NCBI GenBank assembly: GCA_012960505.1
Contig: DUBC01000038.1
Location: 24,001 to 82,654, forward strand
Reading direction: 5' to 3'
Length of the DNA stretch: 58,654 nucleotides
Origin: Verrucomicrobiales bacterium
Lineage (GTDB): Bacteria; Verrucomicrobiota; Verrucomicrobiia; Verrucomicrobiales; DEV007
Below, piece after piece: positions 53,694 to 58,654 of the stretch. The first letter of the stretch is position 1; each line of letters opens with the position of its first letter. The notes below the pieces were generated by a model, which was given only the letters and a program-made list of their open reading frames with translations, did no database searches and had not been told where the DNA came from. The translations under genes were made by a program, and so were the position numbers.

Positions 53694-54698
53694 GAAATAA
53701 TCAGCAAAATAACTTATTACTTGATCAATAGCATCCTGATTCACATCCTTGTGAGTCACTAGCCTGAGCCTTGAACCAATGAAGCCTGTCACAAGGACAT
53801 TGTTATTATTAAGGTGCTCAATGAGCCCTTGTCTCTTTTCTTCCTGAACTGATACGAATACCATATTCGTGTAGGCAGGTTCGGCATCAATTCCGTCAAT
53901 GGACCCCAAAGAATTTGCCAATTTATGAGCATTTGCATGATCCTCAATCAACCTGTTCACATTATTTTTTAAAGCATACAGACCAGCCGCGGCAAGAATA
54001 CCTGACTGCCTCATTCCTCCACCCAGCATTTTTCTCCACCTCCTGGCCTCTGCAATAAATTCAACATCCCCCAATAAAACAGAACCTACAGGAGCCCCTA
54101 GCCCTTTTGATAAGCATGTTGAAACAGAATCAAAATACGATGCAATTTTTGAAACTGGCATATTCTCCTCAACTGCCGCATTAAAGATTCTCGCACCATC
54201 CAGATGAAGGCCAAGGCTCCTCTGTTCAGCAAGACTCTTCGCTTCTTTAAGATAAGTCTCAGGTATAACCTTTCCCCAGGTCGTGTTTTCGAGACAAAGT
54301 AACCGGGTCCGAGCATAATGATAATCATCAGGTTTAATTAAGGACAAAACTTTGTTCAGATCCAGAGTTCCGTCCGGTTCCTGATTCAAGGGCTGAGGCT
54401 GAATGCCTCCGAGACAGGCTCCTCCTCCCCCTTCAAAGAGATAAGTGTGCGCTTCCTGACCAACGATATATTCGTCGCCCCTATTACAATGCGTTAGTAA
54501 TGCCGCAAGATTACTTTGTGTACCGCTAGGCAAAAACAATGCTGCACTCTTTCCAAACATTTCGGCTGCGGACAACTCTAAATCTATGACCGTAGGATCA
54601 TCACCAAATACATCATCACCGACCTCGGCATCATGCATAGCTTGTAGCATCTCATTGTCCGGACGTGTGACTGTATCACTGCGAAGATCAATTATCAT
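53685..54698 (-). CDS. ltaE: Low-specificity L-threonine aldolase
   Basis: 337 residues, cytoplasmic PLP enzyme (fold I). Splits L-threonine and L-allo-threonine to glycine and acetaldehyde. The start DLRSDTVTRPD (4-14), EVGDDVFGDDP (25-35), LFLPSGTQSNL (54-64), LHLDGARIFNA (about 163-173) with the PLP-binding Asp, and LSKGLGAPVGS (about 191-201) with the PLP lysine are all typical. No Shine-Dalgarno is visible. It is convergent with the SMP-30-like gene and divergent from trkH. It joins serine ammonia-lyase, the D-threonine-aldolase-like enzyme and the threonine-synthase-like enzyme as the fourth beta-hydroxy-amino-acid enzyme in the window. Confidence 0.94.
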   Translation of the reverse strand: MIIDLRSDTVTRPDNEMLQAMHDAEVGDDVFGDDPTVIDLELSAAEMFGKSAALFLPSGTQSNLAALLTHCNRGDEYIVGQEAHTYLFEGGGGACLGGIQPQPLNQEPDGTLDLNKVLSLIKPDDYHYARTRLLCLENTTWGKVIPETYLKEAKSLAEQRSLGLHLDGARIFNAAVEENMPVSKIASYFDSVSTCLSKGLGAPVGSVLLGDVEFIAEARRWRKMLGGGMRQSGILAAAGLYALKNNVNRLIEDHANAHKLANSLGSIDGIDAEPAYTNMVFVSVQEEKRQGLIEHLNNNNVLVTGFIGSRLRLVTHKDVNQDAIDQVISYFADYFSP

Positions 54699-54896
54699 TT
54701 TTGGAAATTTAATGAACTTGTGACATTTCTGAAAGAACTAAAGTTACAAAAGTATCAAACAAATAGTTAATTCAAGTCAATCTGATAGCGTGAATTGACT
54801 GAACATCATTTTAGGGCGAGGTTCGTCACACAGCATGCTCATTCTTCACAGAATCAAAGCCACCTGCCCGGCTATCCTTGTGCCTGCCAACTGCTA

Positions 54897-56381
54897 ATGA
54901 ATTTATCAATCATTTTCAGGTCAATCAGTTACCTTCTGCTGATCCTCGCAACTGCGATGGGGATTGCCGTTATTGCCGGTTACTTAATTCCAGCAGGACC
55001 AACACATAATAATGAAGTAGCTCTTCAGTCATGGCTCATTTGTATTTCAATTACTCTTTTTTCAGCATTCATTCTTTATGGTAGTTCCCGTTATTTAAAC
55101 AAAAACAATGACCAAAAGATGCTTCGAAAAGAAGCCATCGCTATTGCTGGAATTGCATGGTTCGTATGTGGATTACATGCGGCACTACCTCATCTTTTGT
55201 GTAATACCGATCTTTCATTCGCCCAGTCCATTTTTGAAGCTATTTCAGGGCTGACCACTACAGGATCAACCGTGACTGTTGATCTACAAGAAATACCAAT
55301 ATCCTTATTATTCTGGCGCTCACTAACTCAATGGCTCGGAGGACTAGGGATTGTTATGATCTTCCTCTTATTACAATCCAAGGACGGAACATCCGGAAAG
55401 ATGATGTTCGGCGCAGAATCATCGCTGCCAATTTCAGACCTGAATTTTTCCAATTTTAGTAAAGCCCAAAGATCCTTATGGATCCTCTATATTGGCCTAA
55501 CACTGATCTGCGCACTTGGTTACTATGCATTTGGAATGAATTTATTCCAATCTATCAACCACGCACTCACCACAACTGCAACGGGAGGATTTGGAACTGA
55601 AAATGACAGTTTCAGTAGCTTCGGTACCGGGGCGAAGATCTGGGCTATTTTATTTATGCTAATTTGCAGCATAAGTTTATTCCTCTACTTATTACTGATT
55701 AAGAGACGCCGTCTAGGAGATCTCCGGGAAAATGAAGAGACCAGATGGTTCCTAATTCTCCTAATCACAGCCATTTCAGTAACATTAATTAACAATTTCC
55801 TTAACTCAGAAAGTGATTCTTCTCTTAATATAATATTTAACATTGTTTCTATCGCCACAAGTACCGGATACGCTTCAGGCAATTACGATCAATGGCCCAT
55901 ACTCAGTAAAGAAATACTTCTCATTCTTATGGTGATTGGAGGCTGCTCTGGATCGACTGCAGGAGGACTCAAGGTGAGCCGAGTTCTTCTCTGGGCTCGA
56001 TTTTCCAAAAGTGAACTGACGCGAACGTTCCGCCCGCAAATGGAATCAATACCTAAAATGGTGAACAGTTCCAAGAGCGTAGATAAAAATATATTAGGTC
56101 AACTCTTCGTTATTTTAACTTCTGCTTTTTTCTTCCTTATTCTCGGATCTCTTGCAATGCGCATCTTAGAACCAGAATTATCATTAACCGGATGCATGGC
56201 ATCAGTTATCACAACCCTATCCAATAATGGTCCGGCCTTTGCAGAGTTTGGCCCTACAAATAATTTTGCCCACCTTTCAACTCCAAGCACTTTAATGCTT
56301 TGTCTTTTCATGATCCTAGGAAGACTAGGATTTGTATATGCCCTGGTACTTTTTAGCAGAAAACTCTGGAAACACTATTAG
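54897..56381 (+). CDS. trkH: Potassium uptake protein TrkH/KtrB family
   Basis: 494 residues from ATG 54897, chosen because the frame above it (from TTG 54795) encodes polar residues before the first helix. A K+ (Na+- or H+-linked) channel-like transporter in the inner membrane. Four pore repeats are visible, each with a filter glycine: SGLTTTGST, TTTATGGFGT, IATSTGYAS and TTLSNNGPAF; the last has Asn-Gly in place of the more usual Val-Gly. KRRRLGDLRENEET forms a basic cytoplasmic loop. Family members need a TrkA/KtrA cytosolic partner, which is not encoded here. The 5' leader (54800-54896) is unusually GC-rich for this window. Confidence 0.92.
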   Translation: MNLSIIFRSISYLLLILATAMGIAVIAGYLIPAGPTHNNEVALQSWLICISITLFSAFILYGSSRYLNKNNDQKMLRKEAIAIAGIAWFVCGLHAALPHLLCNTDLSFAQSIFEAISGLTTTGSTVTVDLQEIPISLLFWRSLTQWLGGLGIVMIFLLLQSKDGTSGKMMFGAESSLPISDLNFSNFSKAQRSLWILYIGLTLICALGYYAFGMNLFQSINHALTTTATGGFGTENDSFSSFGTGAKIWAILFMLICSISLFLYLLLIKRRRLGDLRENEETRWFLILLITAISVTLINNFLNSESDSSLNIIFNIVSIATSTGYASGNYDQWPILSKEILLILMVIGGCSGSTAGGLKVSRVLLWARFSKSELTRTFRPQMESIPKMVNSSKSVDKNILGQLFVILTSAFFFLILGSLAMRILEPELSLTGCMASVITTLSNNGPAFAEFGPTNNFAHLSTPSTLMLCLFMILGRLGFVYALVLFSRKLWKHY

Positions 56382-56393
56382 TAGCTCCAAGCT

Positions 56394-58301
56394 CTAGGGT
56401 GAAGATACACCAATGACACCAATTTCCGCAGCCGATGCCCAGGTTCCTCCGTTAACCTCGGACAAGATCTTAACCTTAAGGTAACGTCCTTCTTTTGATT
56501 TCTCAAAATTTATGGACTGAGGTTTCTTATCCTTTTTAAATTTTCCTACCGCGTTTGGCTTAGAATCAAACTTCTCAGCATCATTTGAAATATAAACTTC
56601 AACGTCAGCAAATGCACCATTCCAACCGCCATCCTGCCTGACAAGGTACCGGACACCGGATACCTGATATTTAGCTCCTAGATCAATGACCAGTTGATGA
56701 GGATGCTTTTCTGTGCGGTCCGACCAACGGGTATGCCATATTGTCCTTGAATCTCCGTCAATTACATACTTTGCTAATCTCCTATTTGATGTGTTCTCAC
56801 TGCTAAAACTTACAAGTTTCATTTTCTTCGCAGGTATAAGATTCTTATGCTTAATCTTGTTCACCTTGCCCTGAACTTTCTGGGGCTGACCGTTAGAATT
56901 TCCCCACTTTGCCCAACGGTCACGCTCATGTAGAGTCCTATCAGAATATTTACCGGTCCTAGAAGGAGTGTGTTCTCGAGCTGCGATTGTCTTTAATTTC
57001 TCGAGTATTTTCTTATTGGCTCCGGAAACATCACTCTTTTCGCTCACATCCTTACTCAAATCATAAAGCGCCCATACATTCTCTTTACGATTTAAGATCG
57101 CTTTCCAGTCATCAACACGAACAGCAAATTGGTTGCCAAATTCCCAATATAAAAAGTCATGATCTTGCTGTTTCTTACCCAGCAATGTTGGCAAAAAAGA
57201 TATGCCGTCCAAATCATCAGGACATTTAACTTCAGCAATTTCTGCGAGTGTCGGAAAAACATCCGGCTGATAAAAGACAAGGTCACTAGTGACCCCTGAT
57301 TCAATCTTCCCTGGCCATCTCGCAATGAATGGTATTTTTAATCCTCCCTCAAAGAGGTTCCCTTTTCCTCCTCGATATTCTACTCCAGACTTCGGATTCA
57401 CATTTGGACCAAAAAATCCCCTGGCATGATCCTTGGAACGGAATCGGTCCTGGCCCCCGTTATCTCCAGTAAAAAAAACTATAGTATCCTTTTCCAGTCC
57501 CAGTTCCTTGAGCAAATCTAATACCTGACCAACATTATAATCAACCATACTGACCATGGCGGCATAATTTTTTATATCCTGAGAGATCTTAGGATCTTTG
57601 ATCCAATCCTCATCCCTGTAAAGACCCCAGGCAGGATCATTTTCAGGAATATCGTACATGCCATGGGGTGGAGTTATCGGAAAATAAGCGAAGAAACTTT
57701 TATCTTTGTTCTGCTTTATGAATTCAAGTCCGGCCTCAACGATTGGGTAATGGGAATAGGTGTCTCCGGACCGACCACCAACGTTACCTTTTAATGGAAC
57801 CTCTTCACTGTTTTTAATTAGATAAGGAGGATAAAATGAATGCGCATGAACCTGATCATAATAGCCAAAAAAAACATCAAACCCATGATTCTCGGGCACT
57901 CCCGTCGAACCACGACCACCGCATCCCCATTTTCCAAATCCGCCAGTCGCATACCCTTTCGTCTTTAAAGCACTCGCAATAGTAATTTCATCCTCTCTGA
58001 GTGGAGTTCCTCCATCATTAGCTCGAACAGAAGCATGCCCCGCATGCTTACCTGTCATTAAATTACATCGTAAAGGTGCACAAACCGGTGAACCCGCATA
58101 AGCATTAGTAAAACGAATCCCTTCCTTTACCATCTGATCAATTCTCGGAGTCTTAATGTATGGATTACCCATATGAGAGAGCTCAAAATAAGCCAACTCA
58201 TCTGACATAATGTAAACGATGTTAGGTTGTTTGGACTCAGCCCCGATCACAAGTAATGAGTACAATATTAATACCGAGAGAATTTGTTTCATCAGTTTCA
58301 T
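56394..58301 (-). CDS. Secreted sulfatase with C-terminal discoidin domain
   Basis: About 635 residues from ATG 58301 (ATG 58292 is an alternative). The signal peptide ends near GAES. Numbering from the TTG at 58313: SDELAY (37-42) carries the first metal Asp, with Glu for the second; the formylglycine Cys78 is in CAPLR. FGKWGCGG near 128 replaces the usual GKWHLG. TGDNGGQ near 279 completes the metal site. After a basic linker (about 460-500, including KVNKIKHKNLIPAKK) residues 505-637 form an F5/8 type C (discoidin) domain with LVIDLGAKYQVSGVRYLVR and RYLKVKILSEVNGG. The discoidin part likely binds a glycan. The DUF1080 gene lies 62 bases upstream on the same strand, probably in one unit. 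Confidence 0.93.
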   Translation of the reverse strand: MKLMKQILSVLILYSLLVIGAESKQPNIVYIMSDELAYFELSHMGNPYIKTPRIDQMVKEGIRFTNAYAGSPVCAPLRCNLMTGKHAGHASVRANDGGTPLREDEITIASALKTKGYATGGFGKWGCGGRGSTGVPENHGFDVFFGYYDQVHAHSFYPPYLIKNSEEVPLKGNVGGRSGDTYSHYPIVEAGLEFIKQNKDKSFFAYFPITPPHGMYDIPENDPAWGLYRDEDWIKDPKISQDIKNYAAMVSMVDYNVGQVLDLLKELGLEKDTIVFFTGDNGGQDRFRSKDHARGFFGPNVNPKSGVEYRGGKGNLFEGGLKIPFIARWPGKIESGVTSDLVFYQPDVFPTLAEIAEVKCPDDLDGISFLPTLLGKKQQDHDFLYWEFGNQFAVRVDDWKAILNRKENVWALYDLSKDVSEKSDVSGANKKILEKLKTIAAREHTPSRTGKYSDRTLHERDRWAKWGNSNGQPQKVQGKVNKIKHKNLIPAKKMKLVSFSSENTSNRRLAKYVIDGDSRTIWHTRWSDRTEKHPHQLVIDLGAKYQVSGVRYLVRQDGGWNGAFADVEVYISNDAEKFDSKPNAVGKFKKDKKPQSINFEKSKEGRYLKVKILSEVNGGTWASAAEIGVIGVSSP

Positions 58302-58363
58302 GTAACTTATCAACTTCAGAAAGAAGTTGGGCTTAGAATTAATTATTTAAGAAAGTAATAAGG

Positions 58364-58654
58364 CTACTTGATTGGAGCGGCCTTCATATTTCTATACTCA
58401 ATGGACATTACCCTGCCACCATGGAGTTGAATACCAATCTTTCCTTTTTTAGGAGCAGTTTCTGACTCATACTTCATCACTTCTTTACCAGCGAGCCAGA
58501 CAGTATATTTCTTTCCCTTTACTCGAATTTTCATTGTGTTCCAGTCATCCAGCTTGAGAAGGTCTTTAATGCCCTTAGCTTCGACCGGATAACCTTTGCC
58601 TGAAATGTACGGGGATCCAGTCATGTCCCTCTTCAGGGATCCCGAGATGCCAAT
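58364..58654 (-). CDS. DUF1080 protein (partial, 5' part beyond window edge)
   Basis: The frame enters from the right edge and ends at 58364, giving 96 C-terminal residues. GIKDLLKLDDWNTMKIRVKGKKYTVWLAGKEVMKYES followed by GKIGIQLHGG and a final strand MSIEYRNM is the typical C-terminal half of a DUF1080 beta-sandwich. In relatives it binds or cleaves (3-keto-)glycosides. It precedes the sulfatase gene and may work on the same polysaccharide. The start is not visible. Confidence 0.88.
   Translation of the reverse strand: MGISGSLKRDMTGSPYISGKGYPVEAKGIKDLLKLDDWNTMKIRVKGKKYTVWLAGKEVMKYESETAPKKGKIGIQLHGGRVMSIEYRNMKAAPIK

Noticed and set aside
54795..54896. N-terminal extension of TrkH from a TTG.
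   Set aside because: The extra 34 residues are polar, Cys/His-rich and unlike TrkH starts; ATG 54897 directly precedes the first membrane helix.
54840..54896. Cobalamin-riboswitch-like GCCACCTGCC string in the trkH leader.
   Set aside because: The other conserved boxes are absent and the downstream gene is not a B12-related gene.
1..58654. Mobile elements, prophage, tRNA or rRNA genes, defence systems.
   Set aside because: No transposase, integrase, phage, restriction or toxin-antitoxin protein and no cloverleaf-like sequence was found in the small intergenic gaps.

Overview
The window looks like a piece of chromosome from a PVC-superphylum bacterium, most likely a marine Verrucomicrobiota (Planctomycetota or Lentisphaerota cannot be excluded from sequence alone). 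The reasons are the dense set of families typical of that group: DUF1592/1587/1588/1585 and DUF1549/DUF1553 planctomycete-type cytochrome proteins, a Tat-exported DUF1501 protein, giant 'PVC-type' propeller/HEAT proteins with a terminal redox domain, DUF1080 proteins, formylglycine sulfatases and many Tat-exported Gfo/Idh/MocA oxidoreductases. The DNA is AT-rich and almost fully coding: no gene-free stretch exceeds about 300 bases. I saw no tRNA, rRNA, CRISPR array, insertion sequence or phage gene.

Layout. 0-14.3 kb: a sulfatase cut by the left edge and a DUF1592 cytochrome protein; a YlbF-family protein with a possible UGA/selenocysteine tail; DoxX, a large Tat Gfo/Idh protein and a discoidin-like protein; a secreted YyaL/DUF255 thioredoxin protein; a TraB-like protein; a 1031-residue PVC propeller protein ending in a type-1 copper (azurin-like) domain; and a second beta-propeller. 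14.3-24.7 kb: an amino-acid island with L-serine ammonia-lyase, a threonine-synthase-like enzyme, a DapA-family lyase, an ornithine-cyclodeaminase-family reductase, an overlapping operon (SGNH esterase, M19 dipeptidase, YhdT-like protein, sodium symporter, D-threonine-aldolase-like enzyme) and RidA. 24.7-36.4 kb: typA, a sulfatase-SGNH fusion, a Tat intradiol dioxygenase, a zinc-ribbon lipoprotein, panD, a PSCyt/DUF1553-DUF1501-WD40 operon and a YghO-like acetyltransferase. 36.5-47.2 kb: a Gfo-HEAT-Gfo operon facing a DUF1080-Gfo-PVC cytochrome operon. 47.3-53.7 kb: a tightly overlapping six-gene operon (MFS transporter, two non-canonical Gfo/Idh proteins, HpaI-type aldolase, an unknown secreted protein, an SMP-30-like propeller). 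53.7-58.65 kb: L-threonine aldolase, TrkH, a sulfatase with a discoidin tail and a DUF1080 protein cut by the right edge.

How it fits together (inference). Sulfatases, esterases, DUF1080 proteins and envelope oxidoreductases suggest breakdown of sulfated and acylated polysaccharides outside or in the periplasm, with electrons possibly passed to fused cytochrome c or cupredoxin domains. Released sugar acids may be imported and split by the MFS/Gfo/HpaI operon. The amino-acid island would take up and degrade peptides and unusual (D-, hydroxy- or cyclic) amino acids. Most operon-leading genes have no visible Shine-Dalgarno sequence. The most unusual observations are the possible UGA-encoded C-terminal residue of the YlbF-family protein, the copper versus heme versions of the same PVC architecture, and the six-gene operon with its pair of non-canonical Gfo/Idh proteins.
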